64,000 nt of DNA. Origin: Hallella multisaccharivorax DSM 17128. Lineage in GTDB: Bacteria > Bacteroidota > Bacteroidia > Bacteroidales > Bacteroidaceae. A program made the position numbers and the translations under genes. Of the stretch, positions 1 through 6,808 are shown piece after piece. The stretch is from contig NZ_GL945017.1 in assembly GCF_000218235.1 (NCBI RefSeq), positions 808,040 to 872,039 on the forward strand, written 5' to 3'. Every line of letters begins with the position of its first letter. The first letter of the stretch is position 1. The notes below the pieces were generated by a model. The model had not been told where the DNA came from and did not search any database. It saw nothing but the letters and a program-made list of their open reading frames with translations.

Positions 1-1
1 A

Positions 2-730
2 ACGCCGATCGACGAGATCCGTTTCATGCTTTCGGCGCGTGATTACAACATCCACGCCGCGGAGGAAAGTAAGAAGGGCAACTATGGGCATTGTCTTGGC
101 AAGACCATCGACCGTCCGTTGAGTCACGGCATCTTTGGAAATACGATCTTTTCTCACATTATTTCTATGACGGCTTTGGCCTGCGACGCACGTATGGGTG
201 GTGCCATGATTCCGGTGATGAGCAATAGTGGCTCCGGTAATCAGGGCATCTGCGCCACCAATCCCGTGGTGGTCTTTGCTAAAGAGAATGAGAACACGGA
301 GGAAGAACTTATTCGAGCCTTGACGCTCTCTCATCTCACGGCTATTTATATCAAGCAGAGTCTTGGCACGTTGTCGGCTCTCTGCGGATGCGTGGTAGCC
401 AGCACGGGAGCCAGTTGCGGTATTGTCTATCTCATGGGAGGCGACTACAGCCGCGTGTGCGCGGCTATTCAGAACATGGTCGCTAACCTCACGGGCATGA
501 TCTGCGACGGTGCGAAACCCTCTTGCAGCATTAAGATATGTTCGGGTGTGTCGTCGGCTTTACTCTCGGCGCTGCTGTCCATGCAGCATCAGCAAGTGAC
601 TGCGGCCGAAGGCATTGTGGACGACAACGTGGACAAGAGCATCCGCAATCTTACGTCCATTGGAAAAGAGGCCATGAATCCTACCGACGACATGGTGCTT
701 GACATCATGACGCATAAAAACAGCTGCTGA
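2..730 (+). CDS. L-cysteine desulfidase / serine dehydratase alpha-like protein (C-terminal part)
   Basis: The reading frame is open from the first bases of the window, so this is the C-terminal part of a longer protein whose start lies upstream. The text matches the UPF0597/CyuA family (serine dehydratase alpha fold), iron-sulfur enzymes that split L-cysteine to pyruvate, ammonia and sulfide, or act on serine. Visible family landmarks are SNSGSGNQGI, GASCGIVYLMGG and a late CDGAKPSCSIK segment whose cysteines suit cluster ligands. The enzyme is cytosolic. No downstream partner is obvious, since the next gene converges on it. The family call is firm; the substrate (cysteine or serine) is not resolved by sequence. 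Confidence 0.85.
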   Translation, partial: TPIDEIRFMLSARDYNIHAAEESKKGNYGHCLGKTIDRPLSHGIFGNTIFSHIISMTALACDARMGGAMIPVMSNSGSGNQGICATNPVVVFAKENENTEEELIRALTLSHLTAIYIKQSLGTLSALCGCVVASTGASCGIVYLMGGDYSRVCAAIQNMVANLTGMICDGAKPSCSIKICSGVSSALLSALLSMQHQQVTAAEGIVDDNVDKSIRNLTSIGKEAMNPTDDMVLDIMTHKNSC

Positions 731-804
731 CAGAGCTAAAAAAGTCTTGTCTCTTATAGATCTGCCCTGTGTGCGCATCAAAATGCCCTATGACGCTTTT
801 TCGT

Positions 805-1161
805 TCAGGCTGGAATGGCTTCCAGTTCGCCAAGCTTTCTCCACACGTTGAGAAAGTCCTGATGGTTGAGCTTCTTTTCGAAGCTGACCTTGATGCCTGC
901 TTCTTTCAGCGTGTCGTAAGCCTGCTGGGAAATATACTCGGCGTAGACCTCGATGACGCCTCCTTCTACCATCATGGCTGCTGCAGACCGGCCTACGGCC
1001 TTAACGGCTACCTTGGCATCGTAGAGCAGCTCTGGCTCCTCGTTAATCATATTGTACAGATGGCGGACTCCCTGTCCGTCAAAGGTGCGAATGCGCCCCT
1101 CGTGAAGCACAACTAAGGTGTGTTGTTCATCGCAGAGAGTATCAATGAGTTCTTGCATCAT
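805..1161 (-). CDS. DUF1893 domain protein
   Basis: A 118-residue protein starting at the Met-Met pair (MMQELIDTL). The frame stays open upstream for 35 more codons, but that stretch is AT-rich leader containing a promoter box, so the shorter start is preferred. The body (LVVLHEGRIRTFDG, KAVGRSAAAMMVEGG, LYAEYIS-like segment) matches the DUF1893 family, whose Thermotoga member TM1506 has a cytidine-deaminase-like fold. No catalytic function is established. It stands alone, transcribed toward the desulfidase-like gene. Identification rests on recalled family features only. Confidence 0.7.
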   Translation of the reverse strand: MMQELIDTLCDEQHTLVVLHEGRIRTFDGQGVRHLYNMINEEPELLYDAKVAVKAVGRSAAAMMVEGGVIEVYAEYISQQAYDTLKEAGIKVSFEKKLNHQDFLNVWRKLGELEAIPA

Positions 1162-1191
1162 AGCACTTTCAGTTTTTATGTATTCATGCTG

Positions 1192-1199
1192 CAAATATA
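1192..1199 (-). promoter_or_regulatory. -7 box of the DUF1893 gene
   Basis: TATATTTG on the minus strand fits the Bacteroidota -7 consensus TAnnTTTG. It lies about 30 bp upstream of the chosen start. No clear -33 TTTG is seen at the right distance. Confidence 0.45.
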
Positions 1200-1274
1200 A
1201 GCAATTTATTTGATATTTGTTGTCACTGAATGAGAAAAATGTCATTTTATGGGTAAGAAATGTCAATTATTAAT

Positions 1275-1282
1275 TAATTTTG
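1275..1282 (+). promoter_or_regulatory. -7 box of the C1 peptidase gene (leaderless layout)
   Basis: TAATTTTG ends only five bases before the ATG at 1288. In this phylum transcription starts a few bases after the box, so the transcript would begin at or next to the start codon. Confidence 0.45.
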
Positions 1283-1287
1283 TGACC

Positions 1288-2313
1288 ATGAAGCGACAGT
1301 GTTGTTTTTTATTCTTGATGCTCTCCTTTCTCCTCCTTGCGTGCACGGGCCATTCTGAAGAAGGCTCTAACAGAAAGGCTTTTCACAATGAGGTGGTATT
1401 GAAGACGACCCCTGTGAAAGACCAGGGCCGCGGTCCGCTCTGCTGGCTTTACGCTATGCTTGCGACGATTGAGACGGAGCGGCTGCAGAAAGGCGACTCG
1501 GTGAATCTTTCCCCCGACTATCCCGCGAGGTTGTGGCTGCAGGATCAGGCCCGCACCTACTACCTCACGCGCGGCATGGCGAAGGTGTCGATGCGCGGCA
1601 TGGCGACAACGGCACTGAGGCTGACAGAGCGTTACGGCATGGAGCCTTACGACAGCTACCATCCCTTTGAAGGCGTCAGCTACAATTCTCTCACACGTAT
1701 GGCTATGCTCACGGCAAAGGCGTCGCCAAGCCTCAACAAGCTTAACCAGCGGATCGGTGACAATCTTGACAGGACAATAGGCTTTCTTCCGCCGTCTCTC
1801 TTTATGCTTGGCATAGGGTATACGCCACAGCAGTTTGCGGAGAGCGTCTATCTCAAGGGCGACTACGCTGCCTTGACAAGCTTTACCCATCATCCTTTCG
1901 GAAGCTCCTTTGTTTTGGAGTCGCCCGACAATTGCCTTCAAGACACTTTCTACAATATGCCGATAGACCGGATGATGGCTGTCGTTATCAATTCCCTGCG
2001 CCGTGGCCATCCCGTGTGCTGGGAGGGCGACGTTTCCGAGCCAGGCTTCAGCTTCAGCAAAGGCGTCGCCATCCTGCCCGACGAAGACCATAAAGTGACG
2101 CAGCAGGAGCGTCAGCGGGCCTTCGAGCGGTTCCAGACCACCGACGACCATTGCATGGAGCTGTGCGGACTGGCCCGTGACCGTGACGGACGGCGCTTCT
2201 TCATTGCCAAAAGCTCGTGGGGTACCGACAATCCTTACGGTGGCTTCATGTATCTGAGCGATAACTATGTGAGACTGAAAACTATTGCCGTCGTAGTGAA
2301 ACGCGGCATATAA
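1288..2313 (+). CDS. C1-type (papain/bleomycin hydrolase-like) cysteine peptidase lipoprotein
   Basis: The start at 1288 gives a lipoprotein signal peptide with lipobox LLLAC (lipidated Cys19), so the 341-residue product should sit in a membrane facing the periplasm or outside. KDQGRGPLCW carries the oxyanion-hole Gln46 and catalytic Cys52. DHCMELCGL carries the catalytic His. The third site, normally NSWG in this clan, reads SSWG, so the Asn that orients the His is Ser. The overall plan resembles the bleomycin hydrolase/PepC (C1B) branch found as secreted proteins in Bacteroidales. The gene ends 11 bp before the aldo/keto reductase gene and may share its transcript. Activity is uncertain because of the Asn-to-Ser change. 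Confidence 0.8.
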   Translation: MKRQCCFLFLMLSFLLLACTGHSEEGSNRKAFHNEVVLKTTPVKDQGRGPLCWLYAMLATIETERLQKGDSVNLSPDYPARLWLQDQARTYYLTRGMAKVSMRGMATTALRLTERYGMEPYDSYHPFEGVSYNSLTRMAMLTAKASPSLNKLNQRIGDNLDRTIGFLPPSLFMLGIGYTPQQFAESVYLKGDYAALTSFTHHPFGSSFVLESPDNCLQDTFYNMPIDRMMAVVINSLRRGHPVCWEGDVSEPGFSFSKGVAILPDEDHKVTQQERQRAFERFQTTDDHCMELCGLARDRDGRRFFIAKSSWGTDNPYGGFMYLSDNYVRLKTIAVVVKRGI

Positions 2314-2324
2314 CAAAAACAAAT

Positions 2325-3287
2325 ATGGATATCAAGCAACCTTATCTCGCATCTCCCCGTCGATACGATGATGCACACATGTATCGCCGCTGTGGCCACT
2401 CGGGCGTGCTCTTGCCAAAGATCAGCCTTGGCTTCTGGAAGAATTTCGGCAGTACGGGCCCCTATGAACGCAGCCGCGAACTGACGCATTACGCTTTCGA
2501 TCACGGCATCAATCATTTTGATCTGGCCAACAACTACGGTCCCCTTTATGGCACAGCCGAGGAGACGATGGGGCGTCTGATGGACGATGACTTCCGCTCT
2601 TATCGCGACGAGCTGTTTATTTCCACCAAGGCCGGCTACGACATGTGGCCCGGGCCTTACGGCAACTGGGGCTCTCGCAAGTATCTCATGGCGAGCCTCA
2701 ACCAGAGCTTGCGGCGTATGCATCTCGATTATGTCGACCTGTTTTATAGTCATCGTTACGATCCTGAGACGCCGTTGGAGGAGACTTTGCAGGCACTGGT
2801 CGACATTGTGCGCCAGGGTAAGGCTCTCTATGTCGGCATCAGCCGCTGGCCATTGGATGCCTTGAAGGTGGCCGACCGGTACCTTCGTGAACACGACACG
2901 CCGCTGCTCATCTATCAGGGCCGCATCAACCTTCTTGACCGTTCACCGATTGATGAGGGCATCCTGTCTTATTGTCACAGCCATGGCATCGGTTTCATCA
3001 GCTTCTCACCGTTGGCACAGGGGTTGCTCACCGACCGTTATCTTGACGGCATTCCATCTGACAGCCGCATGGCGCACAGCGTATCGCTTCAGAAGGACGT
3101 ACTCACGCCTGAGCTCCTTAAGAGGCTTCGCAACTTCAATGCTGAGGCGTCGGAAAGAGGAGAGAGCCTCGCCGAGATGGCTTTGTCGTGGGTGCTGGAA
3201 CAGCAGGGGGTGACGAGTGTTATCGTGGGAGCAAGCAAGGTCACGCAGCTTGAGAACGATCTCAGGGCGTGCAAAACGCGGGAATGA
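2325..3287 (+). CDS. aldo/keto reductase, YghZ-like
   Basis: A 320-residue NADPH-dependent aldo/keto reductase of the YghZ (AKR14) type, which reduces L-glyceraldehyde 3-phosphate and similar aldehydes in the cytosol. The tetrad is visible: Asp in FDLANNYG, Tyr in the same motif, Lys in STKAGYDMWPGPYG and His in YSHRYD. The last segment SVIVGASKVTQLENDLRA is the cofactor-binding end. The protein stops soon after this, roughly 20-25 residues short of typical members, just before a repeat array. The start is ATG at 2325, 11 bp after the peptidase gene. Function in this organism is inferred from the family. Confidence 0.85.
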   Translation: MDIKQPYLASPRRYDDAHMYRRCGHSGVLLPKISLGFWKNFGSTGPYERSRELTHYAFDHGINHFDLANNYGPLYGTAEETMGRLMDDDFRSYRDELFISTKAGYDMWPGPYGNWGSRKYLMASLNQSLRRMHLDYVDLFYSHRYDPETPLEETLQALVDIVRQGKALYVGISRWPLDALKVADRYLREHDTPLLIYQGRINLLDRSPIDEGILSYCHSHGIGFISFSPLAQGLLTDRYLDGIPSDSRMAHSVSLQKDVLTPELLKRLRNFNAEASERGESLAEMALSWVLEQQGVTSVIVGASKVTQLENDLRACKTRE

Positions 3288-3314
3288 GACAAAGGTGAAA
3301 TAAGGGCCTTCCGT

Positions 3315-3436
3315 CTACACTGTAATGGCATCGCCTCTACACCGTAGAGGCGATGCCATTACAGTGTAGAGGCGATGCCATTACAGTGTAGAGGCGATGC
3401 CATTACAGTGTAAAGGCGATGCCATTACGGTGTAGA
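3315..3436. repeat. 22-bp dyad-chain array A1
   Basis: Six TACnnnGTA dyads are centred at 3320, 3342, 3364, 3386, 3408 and 3430, exactly 22 bp apart. GGCnnnGCC dyads sit half-way between them (for example centres 3331 and 3353), giving a symmetry centre every 11 bp. The first part reads as the reverse complement of the rest, yet the phase does not slip. The array lies between the converging 3' ends of the aldo/keto reductase and the barrel protein. Confidence 0.9.
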
Positions 3437-3485
3437 GGCGATGCGATGGATAAGGCTTTCAGACGGGATACCTGCAAGAGCCGTT

Positions 3486-4178
3486 TTAGAAGGTAACGCC
3501 TATGTTGAGATTGAGTGATCCCGTCCGTGTGTCCTCAAAGTCGTAGTGGCCCACATTGGCAAGGCCGACGTCGTAACTCAGCCCAAGATAGAGCGCGTTG
3601 AAACTCGCTCCACAGCCTAAGCGCAGGCCGCCATCGAAGCGCCGGAAACTGGCTCTCTCATCGCCGCTGAAGCTCGAATAAGCCTCGCGCTCGCCGAAGT
3701 CCTTGATCTTTCCACCCACGCCGAGAGCGAGATAGCCGCCGGCAAAAGGCTCAAGCGCGATGTCGGGAGTCAAGGCATACTTGTATTTCACAACGAGAGG
3801 AAGCTCTAAATATTCGAGGCGGTAAGTGAATTTGCTGCCTTTGTAGTTGCCTTTGCCACCCTTCTCCGTATAGGACAGCCCACTCTCGAAATAGAGCGGT
3901 ACCTTGTAGGTGAGGCGTGTGCCGGCCACTATACCAATGTCCAGGCCCGTCCTTGGGTCGCTGCCGTCGAGGATGGCGGCGTCGGAATGGACTGTAGCAG
4001 TGGTCATGCCAAGGCGGAAACCGACGTAAGTGTCGTTAAAGGGGGTGTAAGCGTCGTGTCGGTCATGCTGATACGCGTAGCGATGACGTGGGGGTATCGG
4101 TCTGCCGTTGGGGTAGTATTGTGCTGAGGCCGTCAGTGTGGAGATGAGAGCGAGCAGAAAAATAAATGTTTTTTTCAT
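3486..4178 (-). CDS. outer-membrane beta-barrel protein (PorT/OMP_b-brl type)
   Basis: A 230-residue protein with a Sec signal peptide (MKKTFIFLLALISTLTASAQ). A His/Arg/Pro-rich linker runs from about residue 21 to 45. Alternating hydrophobic strands follow, such as YVGFRLGMTTATVH, LYFESGLSYTEKG, YLELPLVVKYKYAL and LNLNIGVTF. It ends with an aromatic residue, as outer-membrane barrels do. This is the small Bacteroidota porin-like family; its role is unknown. Upstream lies a dyad that is also found in front of the second barrel gene at 6149. Confidence 0.8.
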   Translation of the reverse strand: MKKTFIFLLALISTLTASAQYYPNGRPIPPRHRYAYQHDRHDAYTPFNDTYVGFRLGMTTATVHSDAAILDGSDPRTGLDIGIVAGTRLTYKVPLYFESGLSYTEKGGKGNYKGSKFTYRLEYLELPLVVKYKYALTPDIALEPFAGGYLALGVGGKIKDFGEREAYSSFSGDERASFRRFDGGLRLGCGASFNALYLGLSYDVGLANVGHYDFEDTRTGSLNLNIGVTF

Positions 4179-4224
4179 GGTTACAGTCTTACATTAATAC
4201 TTATATGAATATATTATCTATCAG

Positions 4225-4232
4225 CAAAGATA
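4225..4232 (-). promoter_or_regulatory. -7 box of the barrel gene
   Basis: TATCTTTG on the minus strand, about 47 bp upstream of the start codon. A long dyad lies 23 bp further upstream. Confidence 0.5.
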
Positions 4233-4255
4233 AGTAATGATTCTTATTCCATATC

Positions 4256-4289
4256 GGGGAAAAAACCTAATTGGCGGTAGGCTTTTCCC
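4256..4289. promoter_or_regulatory. operator-like dyad, copy 1
   Basis: Two inverted copies of a TAGGnTTTTCCC-like half-site: left arm GGGGAAAAAACCTA (4256-4269), an 8-base centre, right arm TAGGCTTTTCCC (4278-4289). It lies 23 bp upstream of the -7 box of the barrel gene. A related dyad sits at nearly the same distance from a -7 box of the other barrel gene (5991-6023). Confidence 0.5.
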
Positions 4290-4353
4290 TATGACGTCGT
4301 GAGATAGATAATAAAAAACGTATCAAAGAAGCTGATTTCCGGGAAAAAAAGTG

Positions 4354-4361
4354 TAAGTTTG
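4354..4361 (+). promoter_or_regulatory. -7 box of cysS
   Basis: TAAGTTTG fits TAnnTTTG and lies 30 bp before the chosen cysS start at 4392. Confidence 0.5.
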
Positions 4362-4391
4362 CAGTCAGAATTACATCTTAAGAATAAAGCG

Positions 4392-5882
4392 ATGACACAG
4401 AACCTCTTGGTTTATAATACGCTCACACGTCAGAAGGAGCTCTTCAAACCACTGCATGCTCCTTGTGTGGGCATGTACGTCTGCGGTCCTACGGTTTACG
4501 GCGACCCGCATTTGGGGCATGCGCGTCCGGCCATCACCTTCGACGTGCTTTTCCGTTATCTCCGCCATTTAGGTTATAAGGTGCGCTATGTGCGCAATAT
4601 TACGGATGTGGGGCACCTTGAGCACGATGCCGATGAGGGCGACGACAAGATTGAAAAGAAGGCGCGGCTGGAGCAGCTGGAACCCATGGAGATTGCGCAG
4701 TACTATACCAACCGCTACCATAAAGCCATGGAACTGCTCAACACGCTGCCGCCATCGATAGAGCCGCACGCCACGGGACACATCATTGAGCAGGAGCAGT
4801 TGGTGAAGGAAATCCTCAGTAACGGATACGCTTATGAGAGCCAAGGGTCGGTGTATTTTGACATTCAGAAATACAATAAAGATCATAAATATGGTATTCT
4901 CTCAGGCCGCAATCTCACCGACATCATTGATAAGAGCCGTGATCTCGCCGGTACCGATGAGAAAAAATGCCAGGCTGACTTCGCCTTGTGGAAGCGCGCC
5001 ACGCCTGAGCACATCATGCGGTGGCCGAGTCCGTGGGGTGATGGCTTCCCCGGATGGCACTGCGAATGCACGGCTATGGGGCGGAAATATCTCGGCAGCC
5101 ACTTCGACATTCACGGTGGAGGCATGGATCTCATCTTCCCGCACCATGAGTGCGAGATTGCGCAGGCTGTGGCATCGCAGGGCGACCAGATGGTGCGCTA
5201 CTGGATGCACAACAATATGATTACCATCAACGGGCAGAAAATGGGCAAGAGCCTCGGCAACTTCATCACGCTGGAGCAGTTCTTTACCGGTAATCACCCG
5301 TCGCTCGATCAGGCCTACTCGCCGATGACCATCCGCTTTTTCATCCTCTCGGCCCACTATCGCGGCACAGTGGACTTCAGCAACGACGCGCTCAAGGCAG
5401 CACAGAAGGGGTATGAACGTCTCATAGACGGCATCTCCAATCTCGACCGCATACAGACCGCAAAAGGCTCGCAGCCTGAGGTGCGCAACTTTGTCGGTGA
5501 GCTGCGCCAGCGTTGCTACGATGCCATGAACGACGACCTGCAGACACCGCTTGTCATCAGCGCGCTTTTCGAGGCATGCCATCTCATCAATACGCTGCTC
5601 GACCACAAGGCGAAGATCTCTGCCGAGGACCTCAAGGAGCTCTCTGACACGATGAACCTCTTCACCTTCGACATTCTTGGACTCAAGTCGAACCGTGGCG
5701 TGGGAAGTCCCGAGCGGGAGAAATCCTACGGGCGAATCGTGGATCTTGTGCTGCAGATGCGCCAGAAAGCTAAGGAAGCTAAGGACTGGGCCACGAGCGA
5801 TGAGATACGCAACACGCTCACCGACGCCGGATTCGTGGTACAGGACACTAAAGATGGCGCGACGTGGAAGCTGAATAAGTAA
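4392..5882 (+). CDS. cysS: cysteinyl-tRNA synthetase
   Basis: Charges tRNA-Cys with cysteine in the cytosol. The class I signatures are clear: HLGH at residues 40-43 and KMGKS at 283-287. Zinc ligands are expected at Cys31 (VCGPTVYG), Cys224 (GWHCEC) and the HHECE segment near 251-255. The length of 496 residues is normal. The start at 4392 ([10 protein letters not shown]) is chosen because it begins at the conserved N-terminus; an in-frame codon at 4359 overlaps the promoter box. A terminator hairpin follows at 5904. Confidence 0.97.
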   Translation: MTQNLLVYNTLTRQKELFKPLHAPCVGMYVCGPTVYGDPHLGHARPAITFDVLFRYLRHLGYKVRYVRNITDVGHLEHDADEGDDKIEKKARLEQLEPMEIAQYYTNRYHKAMELLNTLPPSIEPHATGHIIEQEQLVKEILSNGYAYESQGSVYFDIQKYNKDHKYGILSGRNLTDIIDKSRDLAGTDEKKCQADFALWKRATPEHIMRWPSPWGDGFPGWHCECTAMGRKYLGSHFDIHGGGMDLIFPHHECEIAQAVASQGDQMVRYWMHNNMITINGQKMGKSLGNFITLEQFFTGNHPSLDQAYSPMTIRFFILSAHYRGTVDFSNDALKAAQKGYERLIDGISNLDRIQTAKGSQPEVRNFVGELRQRCYDAMNDDLQTPLVISALFEACHLINTLLDHKAKISAEDLKELSDTMNLFTFDILGLKSNRGVGSPEREKSYGRIVDLVLQMRQKAKEAKDWATSDEIRNTLTDAGFVVQDTKDGATWKLNK

Positions 5883-5903
5883 AAGGTATGTCACTTGAAT
5901 ACA

Positions 5904-5933
5904 GGTGGGTCACAGTGTGTGGCCCACCTTTTT
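5904..5933 (+). terminator. cysS terminator
   Basis: The stem GGTGGGTCACA pairs with TGTGGCCCACC around a GTG loop (5904-5928) and is followed by five T residues. Confidence 0.8.
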
Positions 5934-5990
5934 CATGTCCGCCAATTTGTCATCTTTACCCTTGATATAAAACAAGAATAGTGTCAATTA

Positions 5991-6023
5991 GGGAAAACTC
6001 TACCTACAAATAGGGTTTTTCCC
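5991..6023. promoter_or_regulatory. operator-like dyad, copy 2
   Basis: Left arm GGGAAAACTCTA (5991-6002), right arm TAGGGTTTTTCCC (6011-6023). It shares the TAGG-TTTTCCC half-site with the dyad at 4256-4289. It ends 24 bp before the second of two TAACTTTG boxes, against 23 bp at the first site. Confidence 0.5.
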
Positions 6024-6035
6024 ACCTGCAACGTG

Positions 6036-6055
6036 TAACTTTGGCCTTAACTTTG
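6036..6055 (+). promoter_or_regulatory. two tandem -7 boxes upstream of the barrel gene
   Basis: TAACTTTG occurs twice, at 6036-6043 and 6048-6055. Both fit the -7 consensus. A leader of roughly 90 bases would follow, ending with an AGGAGA element at about 6136-6141 in front of the ATG at 6149. That strong ribosome site is unusual among the genes of this window. Confidence 0.5.
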
Positions 6056-6148
6056 CGTCGTTATAATAAAAGAGTTGCAAACTCTGTTCGTAAAGGAATA
6101 ACAACATATATATTAAATAATACAATTTAATTTTTAGGAGACAAGACT

Positions 6149-6751
6149 ATGAAAAAGTTTTTAGCTTCCGCTCTGATGCTCCTTGCAGCATCCACAGCAA
6201 CATTCGCTCAGCATGCAGTTGGTTCTTTCACACTGCAGCCGAAGGTAGGTGTAAACGTTGCTTCTCTTACCAAGAGTGACAATTACGACAACCGTATTGG
6301 TCTGGCTGCTGGTCTTGAGGGTGAGTATCAGGTTTCTGATCTCTTCGCTCTGAGCCTTGGTGCCATCTACTCTCAGCAGGGTAATAAGTACGACAAGACT
6401 GTCATGAAGCAGTCTCTCAAGTACACCAATAAGCTCGACTATATCAACGTTCCCATCATGGCCAACGTTTATGTCGTTCCCGGACTGGCTGTGAAGCTCG
6501 GTGTTCAGCCTGGTTTCAATGTGAACAGCAAGGGCAAGACTGTTGCCAATACCTCTGTAGGTAATGCCAAAGGGACTGTTGAACTGAATGCAAAGTCAGT
6601 TGATTTCTCCATCCCTGTGGGTCTTTCCTATGAGTATAAGAACGTGGTGCTCGACGCACGCTACAACTGGGGCCTGACAAAGGTATGGGACAACAATGAT
6701 GCTAAGAACAGTGTCTTCCAGTTCACGCTGGGTTATAAGTTCGAGCTCTAA
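6149..6751 (+). CDS. porin-family outer-membrane beta-barrel protein
   Basis: A 200-residue protein with a Sec signal peptide (MKKFLASALMLLAASTATFA). Barrel strands include TLQPKVGVNVASL, IGLAAGLEGEYQV, LALSLGAIYSQQG, YINVPIMANVYVV and FQFTLGYKFEL, and it ends near an aromatic residue. It belongs to the OMP_b-brl_2/PorT-like group, with unknown ligand. The purine-strong ribosome site, double promoter box and codon choice (many GCT, GGT, AAG) suggest high expression; that is an inference. A strong terminator follows, and group II intron copy 1 lies immediately after it. Confidence 0.85.
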   Translation: MKKFLASALMLLAASTATFAQHAVGSFTLQPKVGVNVASLTKSDNYDNRIGLAAGLEGEYQVSDLFALSLGAIYSQQGNKYDKTVMKQSLKYTNKLDYINVPIMANVYVVPGLAVKLGVQPGFNVNSKGKTVANTSVGNAKGTVELNAKSVDFSIPVGLSYEYKNVVLDARYNWGLTKVWDNNDAKNSVFQFTLGYKFEL

Positions 6752-6773
6752 GCAATTTCTGAAAGATAAAAAA

Positions 6774-6805
6774 GCCGCATGCCCAACACGGGTATGCGGC
6801 TTTTT
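6774..6805 (+). terminator. rho-independent terminator of the barrel gene
   Basis: An 11-bp stem GCCGCATGCCC / GGGTATGCGGC with loop AACAC (6774-6800) is followed by TTTTT. The group II intron begins four bases after the T run. Confidence 0.9.
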
Positions 6806-6808
6806 GTA

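Noticed and set aside
769-1116. 115-codon frame opposite the DUF1893 gene
   Set aside because: Antisense shadow of a recognised family.
1309-2322. Long open frame on the minus strand opposite the C1 peptidase
   Set aside because: It is the antisense of a gene with clear signal peptide and catalytic motifs, and its own protein text has no recognisable domain.
4902-5894. 330-codon open frame opposite cysS
   Set aside because: Shadow of a well-conserved tRNA synthetase gene; the antisense protein is not family-like.
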